The notes beneath the pieces were generated by a model. The model had not been told where the DNA came from. It was given only the letters and a program-made list of their open reading frames with translations, and made no database searches. Shown here in pieces: positions 1 through 7,311 of a stretch of DNA of 19,543 nt; position 1 is the stretch's first letter, and the number at the start of each line of letters is the position of its first letter. The translations under genes and the position numbers were made by a program. This DNA comes from BOG-1184 sp964651515 (GTDB lineage Bacteria; Fibrobacterota; Chitinivibrionia; Chitinivibrionales; Chitinispirillaceae): positions 1 to 19,543 of the forward strand of contig CAZYYB010000060.1 in assembly GCA_964651515.1 (NCBI GenBank), given 5' to 3'.

Positions 1-914
1 CCCACCCCATTCCCCGTATCCACCGCCGCCACATAATACGCATAGCTCGAATCCTGCACCCCGGTGCTGTCATGGTAGACCGTATCGGTCACGATCTGCG
101 CATTTATGGCAAGCGGCAGGGCGTTGTAAGCGACATTGTTGCGGTACACCTCGTAGCCCTTTATCGGACTTCCGGTGGTCGGCTTGTTCCAGATGAGCGT
201 CACGACCTGCATAGTGGTATCGTACTGGATCCGGAGTCCCGCCGGAACCGGTATCCCGGTATACTGCAGCTGTATCGGTTGCGCCAGCGTATCGACCTTC
301 CCCGCCGTCACGGTCAAATTCGTATCCAGGGGAGTGTACTTATCGAGCGTGCTGAGGAAGCGGACGTGGTAGCTCCCCTGGGCCAGGTTCCGGATGAGGA
401 AATTCCCGGTCGAATCCTGCGGAACGTCGACGCTGCCGGTACCGATGAAGATGATGAAAACGGTGGTGGGCAGGTCGCTGCCCTGCATTTTTATCATTCC
501 TTTTATCGCTCCCGGCGCCCTGAGCGTGTCTGCCGGATGGGCGGTATCGCCCTTGCGGGCGAGAAGCGAGTCCTGGAAGGCTAATGTTGTGTCGCCCGAG
601 GCGAGCAGGTTGTAGCTGCCCGAGTCGAGCATCGCGGTGTACCGGCCCGAGGCGTCGGTCGTGACCGAGTCCTTCGAGGCGACGGCGGCGAGCATTGTAA
701 CCTTGCCCAGGCTCCCGCTCTGCGGGTTGTAGTCGACCGGGTAAAAACGGACCGTGGCGCCCGCCGCAGGCGTACCGTTCGCGTTGTAAATGACGCCGGA
801 AATGGCGGAGTTCGGGATCTGCGAGCCGGTACCGCCGTTGGGGGCGGTGCAGTGCAGTACCGGCAGGAGCCCGGCGGCCGCAAGGGCGAGTATTCGGAAC
901 AGCTTTCGGTTCAT
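1..914 (-). CDS. Secreted (probable lipoprotein) carboxypeptidase-regulatory-like / FN3 domain protein, partial
   Basis: About 304 residues are visible; the C-terminus lies beyond the left edge. It begins MNRKLFRILALAAAGLLPVL followed by His21-Cys22, a basic n-region plus hydrophobic core ending at a Cys. The lipobox is imperfect (His at -1), so lipidation is likely but not certain. Residues about 38-110 (starting ISGVIYNANGTPAAGATV) look like a carboxypeptidase-regulatory-like beta-sandwich, a second such module follows (around IKGMIKMQGS), and the last visible part (around GYEVYRNNVAYN) looks like a fibronectin-III repeat. Such modules are typical of extracellular binding or scaffold proteins; no catalytic domain is visible. 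The start at 914 is supported by a GAGGG (926-922) 7 nt upstream that overlaps the stop codon of the upstream regulator, so the two genes are very likely co-transcribed and translationally linked. The ligand is unknown. Confidence 0.75.
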   Translation of the reverse strand, partial: MNRKLFRILALAAAGLLPVLHCTAPNGGTGSQIPNSAISGVIYNANGTPAAGATVRFYPVDYNPQSGSLGKVTMLAAVASKDSVTTDASGRYTAMLDSGSYNLLASGDTTLAFQDSLLARKGDTAHPADTLRAPGAIKGMIKMQGSDLPTTVFIIFIGTGSVDVPQDSTGNFLIRNLAQGSYHVRFLSTLDKYTPLDTNLTVTAGKVDTLAQPIQLQYTGIPVPAGLRIQYDTTMQVVTLIWNKPTTGSPIKGYEVYRNNVAYNALPLAINAQIVTDTVYHDSTGVQDSSYAYYVAAVDTGNGV

Positions 915-924
915 CACTGCACCC

Positions 925-1761
925 TCAATGGTTTACGTTTGCTATGGGGAAGAGGTGAAAATTGACCTGGTACACGGCGTCCGCTTCGTCGTCGGCTTCG
1001 GCGAGGGCGAGGAGTTTCGACCGGAATTCATCGATCTCGCGACAGATCGCCTCGTAGGTCTTGCCCGAAATGCCGAGCGTCAGCCCGGAAATATGGCGTT
1101 TGTCCTTGGGAAGGTCCTGGAACGCCTTTTTCGCCAGCTCCATGGTCTGGAGCTGGAAATTCTGCAACCCGAGCTGCACGATCTCCCTGCCCGCGGTGAT
1201 GGTCTTATCGGAGACGGTATAGTACCCATCCCTCTTTTTCCGTATCATACCGAGGTTTTCGAGGACCATGACCGCCCGTTGCGCTTCCCTGGGCTTAATG
1301 GGCGGGAAGAGCATCCGGGCCAGCCGGTGAAAGTCGTCCTTAAAGGGGTGCATGTCGATGAGCGAACGAACGGCGCCGATATACCAGGCGGAGTAGAAAT
1401 CGTACTGCTCCCGGCGCGTTTCGCGGACCAGCGCTCCCCCCGGTCGGTTGCCCCTGATGGCATTCAGTTTGACGAAAAAGTAGTTCCGCTCGCGCAGGGT
1501 TTTCGCCTGGTTGAAGGCAACGAGATTCTCGAAGTAATCTGCCTCCTTCGCGTTGAGCTCCAGAGCCTGCGATATCTTGACCGCGCTCGACGACGAGAGG
1601 TTTTTCTGCCCCGTGATGACATTATGGATAAATCCGCGGTTCGGGAATCCGGCCTTTTCCGCGAACATCTGGTAGGTGAAAACACGGTTCCGGTTTTTGT
1701 ATTCCCGGTAGCAGTCGGCGAGATAGTGGCGGTAATCGGTATAGCTGAAAAGATCGGGCAT
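925..1761 (-). CDS. TIGR02147-family putative transcriptional regulator
   Basis: A 278-residue protein of the TIGR02147 type, a family expanded in Fibrobacter and also seen in Bdellovibrio-like bacteria. The N-terminus MPDLFSYTDYRHYLADCY and the following segment (VFTYQMFAEKAGFPNRGF, then a run of SSSSAVKISQALEL) match the helix-turn-helix-like half of the family. The C-terminal half (from about residue 130) is the family's DUF4423-like region with a basic winged-helix-like stretch around MIRKKRDGYYTVSD. No signal peptide or membrane segment is seen, so it is presumably cytoplasmic. Length is normal for the family. The start is supported by GGAGGAG 5 nt upstream of the ATG. It lies 10 nt ahead of a secreted domain protein on the same strand, which suggests it controls its own operon; the effector and DNA site are not known for this family. 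Family call is confident; DNA-binding function is inferred. Confidence 0.85.
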   Translation of the reverse strand: MPDLFSYTDYRHYLADCYREYKNRNRVFTYQMFAEKAGFPNRGFIHNVITGQKNLSSSSAVKISQALELNAKEADYFENLVAFNQAKTLRERNYFFVKLNAIRGNRPGGALVRETRREQYDFYSAWYIGAVRSLIDMHPFKDDFHRLARMLFPPIKPREAQRAVMVLENLGMIRKKRDGYYTVSDKTITAGREIVQLGLQNFQLQTMELAKKAFQDLPKDKRHISGLTLGISGKTYEAICREIDEFRSKLLALAEADDEADAVYQVNFHLFPIANVNH

Positions 1762-1778
1762 GATCTCCTCCCATGATC

Positions 1779-1807
1779 AATATAACCTTTCCAGGGAGGG
1801 AATTCAA
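1779..1807 (-). promoter_or_regulatory. Sigma70-like promoter of the TIGR02147 regulator operon
   Basis: On the - strand TTGAAT (1807-1802) and TATATT (1784-1779) are separated by exactly 17 nt, matching 4/6 and 5/6 of the sigma70 consensus. The predicted transcript start near 1772 leaves a leader of only about 11 nt that is almost entirely the Shine-Dalgarno GGGAGGAG before the ATG at 1761. Sequence match only. Confidence 0.55.
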
Positions 1808-1925
1808 TAGTCTGCGGAAGATATCGTTTCACTCCGGGAAACACCCCCCGCATCGGGGCAGGCCGGATTTTCCCCCTGTCGACAAGCCCGGCAGTCCGGA
1901 AGACGGCTTCGGACATCGGGAAAAA

Positions 1926-1954
1926 AACCGGAAGCAAACCGGTTGGCCAACCGG
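1926..1954. repeat. Three phased AACCGG repeats including a 16-bp perfect palindrome
   Basis: AACCGG occurs at 1926-1931, 1937-1942 and 1949-1954, i.e. at 11- and 12-bp steps, about one helical turn. The last two copies frame the perfect palindrome CCGGTTGGCCAACCGG (1939-1954). This architecture is typical of a dimeric regulator's operator. A further AACCGGA sits inside the promoter spacer of the GH29 gene (12022-12028). The binding protein is unknown; the adjacent TIGR02147 regulator is the obvious candidate. Confidence 0.45.
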
Positions 1955-1962
1955 AAAAGTTA

Positions 1963-1979
1963 CGGCTCGCGAAGAGCCG
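1963..1979. other. Short hairpin CGGCTC-GCGAA-GAGCCG
   Basis: A perfect 6-bp stem with a 5-nt loop, 9 nt beyond the palindrome in the divergent control region. No T-tract follows on either strand, so it is not a standard terminator. Role unknown. Confidence 0.3.
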
Positions 1980-2042
1980 AAAATGACGAAATGCAAGCAA
2001 AACGAGTGGTAATTATTTTTATGAATATGCTACTCGTCCGGA

Positions 2043-2073
2043 GGGAACTAAAATGCTTCGGTCCGTAGTTCCC
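2043..2073. other. Inverted repeat GGGAACTA / TAGTTCCC
   Basis: Two perfect 8-nt arms (2043-2050 and 2066-2073) flank a 15-nt spacer upstream of the DJ-1 gene. It could be an operator or an RNA hairpin in the DJ-1 leader; no T-tract follows. Confidence 0.35.
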
Positions 2074-2179
2074 CCGCCGGCAGCCGCATTGTTCCAGATC
2101 ATCGAAGCGGGGCGGTAGTGCTTAAGCCTGCATAGGCAGGGATCACCCCTTGGATCATTACCTTAAATAAGGAGCGTAT

Positions 2180-2731
2180 ATGCCTGCAACTCATGCTATT
2201 ACCGTCCTCGCCCCCGGCTTCGAAGAGTCCGAAGCCACTCTCCCGATCGACCTCCTCCGGCGCGCCGGGATCGCGGTCACCGTTCTCGGCCTCGAGTCGC
2301 GCGAGGTCACCGGATCCCACGGCATCACCCTGGTCGCCGACCGGCTCTTCGCCGGTTTTTCGGACCCCTTCGATGCGATCGTGCTGCCCGGCGGCCAGCC
2401 GGGCGCACGGAACCTCGCCGCATCGCACCGGCTTCTGGAGCTCATCCGCCGGACCTTCGACCGCGGCGCCCTGTGCGCCGCCATCTGCGCAGGTCCGACC
2501 GTGCTCGCCGCCGCGGGTATCCTTAAAGGGTTCAGGGCGACCTGCTACCCCGGCAACGAAGCGGCCCTCACCGGCGCCACGATCGTTTCGCTGCCCGTGG
2601 TGCGGGACCGCACGATCATTACCAGCCGGGGCGTCGGCACCGCCATCCCCTTCGGGCTCGAAATTATCGCCTGCCTCGCCGGTCCCGATGCGGCGGAACG
2701 GGTGCGCGCCGCCATCCTCTACAGCGCCTAG
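2180..2731 (+). CDS. DJ-1/PfpI family protein (DJ-1 subfamily)
   Basis: A 183-residue single-domain protein closely matching human DJ-1 and bacterial YajL. The conserved acidic residue of DJ-1 is Glu18 here (context FEESEATLPIDLLRRAG) and the nucleophile elbow AAICAGP places the reactive cysteine at Cys103, with TSRGVGTA near residues 138-145 corresponding to the family's TSRGPGT segment. Members act as cytoplasmic redox-sensitive chaperones or glyoxalase/deglycase-type enzymes that limit methylglyoxal damage; which activity applies cannot be read from sequence. The start is fixed by AAGGAG 5 nt upstream. It stands alone, divergent from the regulator operon and followed by about 145 nt before the next gene. 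All key residues are present. The subfamily call is strong; the exact biochemical role is open. Confidence 0.9.
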   Translation: MPATHAITVLAPGFEESEATLPIDLLRRAGIAVTVLGLESREVTGSHGITLVADRLFAGFSDPFDAIVLPGGQPGARNLAASHRLLELIRRTFDRGALCAAICAGPTVLAAAGILKGFRATCYPGNEAALTGATIVSLPVVRDRTIITSRGVGTAIPFGLEIIACLAGPDAAERVRAAILYSA

Positions 2732-2795
2732 GGGCCCGGCTTGAGCCTTGCGCACCCTTCGGGGCGAACCAGCCTAAACTATATCTTATAACTAT

Positions 2796-2870
2796 GCGTA
2801 ATCGTACTGTACGCGCGACGGCAAGGGTCGCAAGCCGCTGAAATGCTAAAACCCCAAATCTATAGAGGGT
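2796..2870 (+). promoter_or_regulatory. Structured leader of the large envelope protein, with a hairpin over its ribosome site
   Basis: Two adjacent 5-bp hairpins, GCGTA/TACGC (2796-2814) and GCGAC/GTCGC (2815-2831), are followed by ACCC (2851-2854) able to pair with GGGT (2867-2870). The last pairing would cover the GAGGG (2865-2869) that serves as ribosome site for the start near 2877. An alternative pairing CGGC (2819-2822) with GCCG (2834-2837) competes with the second hairpin. This could be a translational switch; no known riboswitch class is matched with confidence. Confidence 0.3.
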
Positions 2871-2876
2871 CGAATA

Positions 2877-5800
2877 ATTTATTCAAAAATATTCCTTTTT
2901 CTATTTTGTGCATTTCTTGTTTCCGAGGCCGCGGTGGTCGATACCACCCTTATCGGGAATGGGGGTGCGGGGCCCTATGTTTTAGGAAACTCCTTCCCGG
3001 ACTCGGCCTCAATTACCGTGCTGTTGAGAGATACGCTCCCCGCCCCGCGCTGGACCTTTTTTCCGGACCGGAACACCCTGTTCTTTGTAAAGCCGATCGA
3101 CAGCGGCATGCCGATCCGCGTCCACTTCACGACCGATTTTTACGGGATCCGGAAGGTCTTCGCACTCTACCCGAAACGGTACCTCGACCTGAACGACACC
3201 GCGCTCAGGCCGGACACCGCGGCGGCCTCCGCCGGCCCCGCCCCCCGCGACAAGCTCTCCATCAGCGGGTATAAGAGCGTCACCGCCTCGCTGGGCACGC
3301 TGGGGCAGGTCAACCTCGAACAGGGCCTCGACGTCAGGATAGGCGGCGAGATACGGCCCGGCACCACGGTTATCGCCCACCTTTCCGACCAGAGTTCCTC
3401 GCTCGACGGCGAAACCCGCGATATCAGCGATTTCGACATGATCAACATCGAGATCAAGGATCCCTCGTTCCACTCGATCATCGGCGACCAGTATGTGGCC
3501 TGGCCCTTCACCGGGCTGCTCTCCGGAGAGCAGAAAATCAAGGGCATCTCCCTCGACCTTACGCCGAAGGGGTCGGTGTTCTCGGTGGGAGCCTTCGGCG
3601 CGATTGCCGGAGGAAAGACCGCGATAGAGACGAAAAACGGGGCCGACGGCGTCCAGGGGCCCTACTACTTGACCGGCAACGGCGAACCGGGCCAGATCAT
3701 GCCGGTCTCCGGCACGGTCAAGGTGCGGCTCAACGGCAACCAGCTCGAAGAGGGAAGCGACAAGGACTACCTCGTCGATTACTCGCTGGGCACCGTCACT
3801 TTTACCCCGAAGAATACCATCCGCAACGAGGACCTCATCCAGCTCGAGTACGAGTACAAACTGTTCGACTACGAGCGCCTGATCGGCGGCGGCACGTTCG
3901 GCATTGCAACGCCGGATTCCACCTTTTCGATGAAGGGGGTCATCTGGTCCGAAGCGGACAACAAGAACCAGACCATCGACCTGAACCTGACCAGTGCGGA
4001 TATCGCCGCCCTCACCGCGGCCGGCAACACGGCGCCGCTCGCCACCACGGCAATGCCGGTCAACCCCAACGACGTGGCGAGCCAGAGCCAGATCCAGCCG
4101 CTCTATAAAAGAAAACTCCCGCCCGGACAAACCTCGGGCACCGACTCCATCTGGGTGTATACGCCCTACGATCCGGTAAACGCCCCGGACTCGATCTACA
4201 ACTTTTTCTATGTTTACTTTACCCAGGCCCCGGCCGGCCAGCCGGGGCCGTATAAGATCCTCTCCACCGACCAGCGGGGAGCCGAATACGTCTATGCCGA
4301 TTCGGGCGGGTTTACCGATCTTGCGCCGCTGCCGGCCCCGCAATCGACGACCTCGGCCGAAGTAAAAACGGTCGTCAATCTCCCGCTCTTCAAGGCGACG
4401 GTCGATGTTGCGGGCCAGGAGGTCGACAAGAACCTCTTCTCGTCGCTTCCCGGCCAGAACATCCTCTCGGCCGCCACCGACGCCACCTTCCTCCTTGGAA
4501 AGAAAGACCTCTGGGAGCGCTCGGTCTGGATCGCCGGCGACCACCGGTTCACCTCCAGCCGGTTCGGCGGCCAGCCGCTCTCCCTGTACGATTGCCTGTC
4601 GCAGTGGGACGATACCGCCGTCGCCCAGAGCGAACAGAACCGGCAGGAGTGGGATGCCTCGACCGGTGCGACGATCCTCCCCGGACTCATGACCTCGCTC
4701 ACCTACGGCCAGAGCCGCGCCGACTCGCAGCTCCTTACCGATAAGATTTCGCCCGCGGTGCAGTACCACCTGGGCGACCGCTTTTCGGTAAACTACAGCG
4801 GTTCGTTCTTCCGCCACACCGAGGCCGAGGGCGACCGCGGGTTCGGCCGGCAGGAGAGCGGTTCCGCGACGCTCTCGTTCCCACTGCAGACCTTCGGACT
4901 CACCTTTCGCGACCTGTACCGGTGGGACTCTCTGGGGATCGGCAGCGGATTCGACGAAGCGGGCGTCACCTATGCGTTCTTACCGTGGAACCTGCAGGAA
5001 AAGCTTCTGGCCCTTTCGAAGAGGAAAAATCTCGACAACCAGAGCGGGACGACCGATACCGGGTACGAGGCTCGCTGGGAACAGTCGATCAACCATGCGT
5101 TCCTGCCGGGGTGGCGCGTCAACGGCTCGGCGAACTACGATCAGTCCATCGATTACGGCGGCGCCCGGAGCACGACCATGCTCGTCGACCTGACCAGCAC
5201 GGTCACGCCGAACGGAAGCGGTTTTACCTCACGGCAGCACTACACCTCCAATGCCGAGATGGCCTCGTCCTACGTGCAGGTGCCGATCTTCGCCGGCAAG
5301 GGGATGGGCACCTACATCTACGATACCGCGACGGCGCAGTACGTTCCGCACATTCCCGGCGATTACTTCATGCAGCAGCAGCAGGTGTACGACCAGTCGT
5401 CCGACGAACGGGTCAGGAAGACGACCGCGGATGTTACCTGGGCCTATAAGCCGCGCCGTCATGCGAGCGGCATTCTCGGCGATCTCTCATGGGACGGGAC
5501 GCTCACCTCGCAGGAGCAGGTGGACGCGGACCGGAACGACCTCCCCTCCTACCTGCCGGGACTGCTCTCCCTGAGCTCATGGTTCGGTTCGCCCGAGGTG
5601 GCGGAGCAGGTGCTCAATGCCGACTGCTCCTACCGCCAGGAGATCGCCTGGTCGCCGCACAACGACTCCCTGCACCTCCTGACCGGCCGGCTGACCCTTA
5701 CCCCCGACTATCGCAAGCTTCTCGGCTACGAGGAGGGGAGCCTGGACACGCGGTTCGAACTCCAGCGCGTCATCAGGCGCCTTACCCTGGGCGCGGCCGT

Positions 5801-6275
5801 CGACCTGCTCGCGGTCACGCACGACGATACCGCGGCCGACGGCGGCAGCTATACGCTCTACGACCGCCGTCTCGAAGTGACCCAGAAGTTCCTCCTGTCC
5901 AAACGGTCCAGCGTCACCCTGCTCGAAGTGGGCGGCCTCGCGCACCAGTCCGACAGCTCGGCGCCGGGATCGACCTCCTTCGACAGCACGTTCTACTACC
6001 AGTTCTCCCCCTCCTTCACCTTCCAGCCGACGCCGACCGGCACCCTCGGGGCGCAGTACACCTGGTCGGTCGTCCCGTTCGGCGGCGACGAGGATTATCG
6101 CATGGCACGGGGGTTCCAGGGCGGGGTGTCGCAGCAGCTGATCGTTACCGCCGACGTCAAAATGGGAAAGCGGTTCCTCATCAACGGCTCCTATCGCGGC
6201 GACTTCCGCCGGCCGCCGGGCGCATCCCCGACGGTAAACAATATTTTTTCGCTCGAAGCGCGCGTTCTCATGTAG
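2877..6275 (+). CDS. Large secreted outer-membrane-type beta-rich protein, probable non-ATG (ATT) start
   Basis: About 1132 residues. The open frame continues upstream of a GTG at 2934, and the residues there (YSKIFLFLFCAFLVSEAA from 2880) form an excellent signal peptide, so the GTG cannot be the real start. No ATG, GTG or TTG lies in frame between the stop at 2847 and 2934; ATT at 2877 sits 7 nt after GAGGG and is the best start, with ATA 2874 as an alternative. The mature protein has an N-terminal region to about residue 130, then a long series of alternating polar/aromatic strands. The segment KVRLNGNQLEEGSDKDY with LVDYSLGTVTFTP resembles a module seen in large FCB-group outer-membrane proteins. 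The second half is rich in Tyr, Trp, Ser and Asp, as in transmembrane beta-barrels, and ends FSLEARVLM. Function is unknown; transport, secretion or surface-structure roles are all possible. A sequencing error at the start codon is an alternative explanation. Confidence 0.7.
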   Translation: MYSKIFLFLFCAFLVSEAAVVDTTLIGNGGAGPYVLGNSFPDSASITVLLRDTLPAPRWTFFPDRNTLFFVKPIDSGMPIRVHFTTDFYGIRKVFALYPKRYLDLNDTALRPDTAAASAGPAPRDKLSISGYKSVTASLGTLGQVNLEQGLDVRIGGEIRPGTTVIAHLSDQSSSLDGETRDISDFDMINIEIKDPSFHSIIGDQYVAWPFTGLLSGEQKIKGISLDLTPKGSVFSVGAFGAIAGGKTAIETKNGADGVQGPYYLTGNGEPGQIMPVSGTVKVRLNGNQLEEGSDKDYLVDYSLGTVTFTPKNTIRNEDLIQLEYEYKLFDYERLIGGGTFGIATPDSTFSMKGVIWSEADNKNQTIDLNLTSADIAALTAAGNTAPLATTAMPVNPNDVASQSQIQPLYKRKLPPGQTSGTDSIWVYTPYDPVNAPDSIYNFFYVYFTQAPAGQPGPYKILSTDQRGAEYVYADSGGFTDLAPLPAPQSTTSAEVKTVVNLPLFKATVDVAGQEVDKNLFSSLPGQNILSAATDATFLLGKKDLWERSVWIAGDHRFTSSRFGGQPLSLYDCLSQWDDTAVAQSEQNRQEWDASTGATILPGLMTSLTYGQSRADSQLLTDKISPAVQYHLGDRFSVNYSGSFFRHTEAEGDRGFGRQESGSATLSFPLQTFGLTFRDLYRWDSLGIGSGFDEAGVTYAFLPWNLQEKLLALSKRKNLDNQSGTTDTGYEARWEQSINHAFLPGWRVNGSANYDQSIDYGGARSTTMLVDLTSTVTPNGSGFTSRQHYTSNAEMASSYVQVPIFAGKGMGTYIYDTATAQYVPHIPGDYFMQQQQVYDQSSDERVRKTTADVTWAYKPRRHASGILGDLSWDGTLTSQEQVDADRNDLPSYLPGLLSLSSWFGSPEVAEQVLNADCSYRQEIAWSPHNDSLHLLTGRLTLTPDYRKLLGYEEGSLDTRFELQRVIRRLTLGAAVDLLAVTHDDTAADGGSYTLYDRRLEVTQKFLLSKRSSVTLLEVGGLAHQSDSSAPGSTSFDSTFYYQFSPSFTFQPTPTGTLGAQYTWSVVPFGGDEDYRMARGFQGGVSQQLIVTADVKMGKRFLINGSYRGDFRRPPGASPTVNNIFSLEARVLM

Positions 6276-6312
6276 CCGGCCGCCGGGCAAAAAGCTATTT
6301 TGTTCTGATATC

Positions 6313-7173
6313 ATGAAGAAAAATCGCGTCGTCCTCGTTTCGATCGTTTCCAACAGCGCGCTCATCGCCCTGAAGATCGTTGCCGGTATCCTGATGTGCT
6401 CGGTTGCCGTCATCTCGGAGGCGATCCACTCGAGCATCGACCTCCTCGCGGCGATCGTCGCCTACATCGCCATTGCCAAGGCCGACGAACCGGCCGATAC
6501 CGGTCACCCGTTCGGTCACGGCAAATTCGAAAACATCTCCGGGTTCTTCGAAGCGCTCCTGATTTTTTTCGCGGCCGGCATCATCGTGGCCGAAGCGGTC
6601 CACAAGCTCATCCATCCCCCCATGGCCATCGTGAAGCTCGACTGGGGTATCGGCGTCATGGCGATATCGAGCGTCGTCAACCTGGCGGTCTCGCGGACGC
6701 TCTTCCATTCCGCAAAGAAGCACGACTCCATCGCCATCGAGGCCGACGCGGTCCACCTGGGTGCCGATGTCCTCACCTCGCTGGGCGTCATGCTCGGGCT
6801 GGTCGCCATACGCTTCACCCGCCTGGTCTTCCTCGACCCGCTTATCGCCATTGCGGTTGCGGGCCTCATCCTGCGCGCCTCGATCGACCTCACCCTCCGC
6901 TCGATCGCCGACCTTGCCGATCAGAAACTCCCGGACCGCGAAATCGAGGTCATCGAAGCGATTCTTCGCGGCTACCCGGAGATTGGAAGCTACCATAAGC
7001 TCCGCACCCGGCGAAGCGGGCCCCGCCGGGAGATCGACTGCCACATCCAGGTGGACCCCGGCACCACCCTCCGCGCGGCGCACGACCTCTGCTTCAAGGT
7101 GGAGAATGCGGTCAAGAAGGCGTTCCCGGGGGCGTATGTGACGATCCATGTGGAGCCGGGCGCGGAGAAGTAG
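6313..7173 (+). CDS. Cation diffusion facilitator (CDF) family divalent metal exporter, probably Zn2+
   Basis: A 286-residue inner-membrane transporter with about six hydrophobic segments in its first 200 residues and a cytoplasmic C-terminal domain (about 205-286). The paired metal-site motifs are present: His39-xxx-Asp43 in the second membrane helix (SEAIHSSID) and His148-xxx-Asp152 in the fifth (ADAVHLGAD), the HD-HD arrangement associated with zinc in this family. The family motif GHPFGHGKFE is at about residues 65-74. CDF proteins use proton antiport to expel Zn2+ and related ions. The gene follows the large envelope protein by 37 nt, so read-through is possible, but no functional link is evident. 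No Shine-Dalgarno is visible upstream of the ATG (preceding bases TTCTGATATC). Metal specificity is inferred. Confidence 0.9.
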   Translation: MKKNRVVLVSIVSNSALIALKIVAGILMCSVAVISEAIHSSIDLLAAIVAYIAIAKADEPADTGHPFGHGKFENISGFFEALLIFFAAGIIVAEAVHKLIHPPMAIVKLDWGIGVMAISSVVNLAVSRTLFHSAKKHDSIAIEADAVHLGADVLTSLGVMLGLVAIRFTRLVFLDPLIAIAVAGLILRASIDLTLRSIADLADQKLPDREIEVIEAILRGYPEIGSYHKLRTRRSGPRREIDCHIQVDPGTTLRAAHDLCFKVENAVKKAFPGAYVTIHVEPGAEK

Positions 7174-7311
7174 CAGGAGGTGCGCCGGCTTTAGTTGGAA
7201 CGCCCGGATTCCGCTTTTGCTTCCCTTCTTTTTATCTCCCGCCATGTTTTATCTTTAGGACTTCCACTCGTCCACTATATTGTAAGTAATAAATCTGAAA
7301 AGGAGCAGGCC

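Larger units (their letters stand above)
1762..2179. other. Divergent 418-nt control region, no gene seen
   Basis: This stretch separates the - strand regulator from the + strand DJ-1 gene. I see no credible coding frame. It holds the regulator promoter (1779-1807), a phased AACCGG repeat with a palindrome (1926-1954), three short hairpins (1963-1979, 2043-2073, 2127-2140) and the AAGGAG ribosome site of the DJ-1 gene (2169-2174). Stretches such as 2010-2035 are AT-rich and could contain a + strand promoter, but no convincing -35/-10 pair was found. Confidence 0.6.

Noticed and set aside
2815..2870. A c-di-GMP-I (GEMM) riboswitch upstream of the envelope protein
   Set aside because: GGGTCGCAAGCC and CTAAAACC superficially resemble the core, but the GNRA loop, the GGGCAAACC element and the receptor helix are missing.
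2843..3274. ATG-started + strand frame at 2843 as the true start of the envelope protein
   Set aside because: It is in a different frame from the signal peptide and barrel protein and runs into Arg/Pro-rich nonsense; it would matter only if a sequencing indel exists around 2880.
3009..4817. A 602-codon - strand open frame inside the large envelope protein gene
   Set aside because: Antisense shadow in the region coding for the recognisable secreted protein; no domain is visible.
7195..7311. A 39-residue N-terminal extension of RecA
   Set aside because: The extension has no family similarity, and AAGGAG is ideally placed for the ATG at 7312.
7174..7311. A LexA operator upstream of recA
   Set aside because: GGAA-N8-TTCC (7197-7212) is an inverted repeat but fits neither the Gram-positive nor the reported Fibrobacter LexA consensus.
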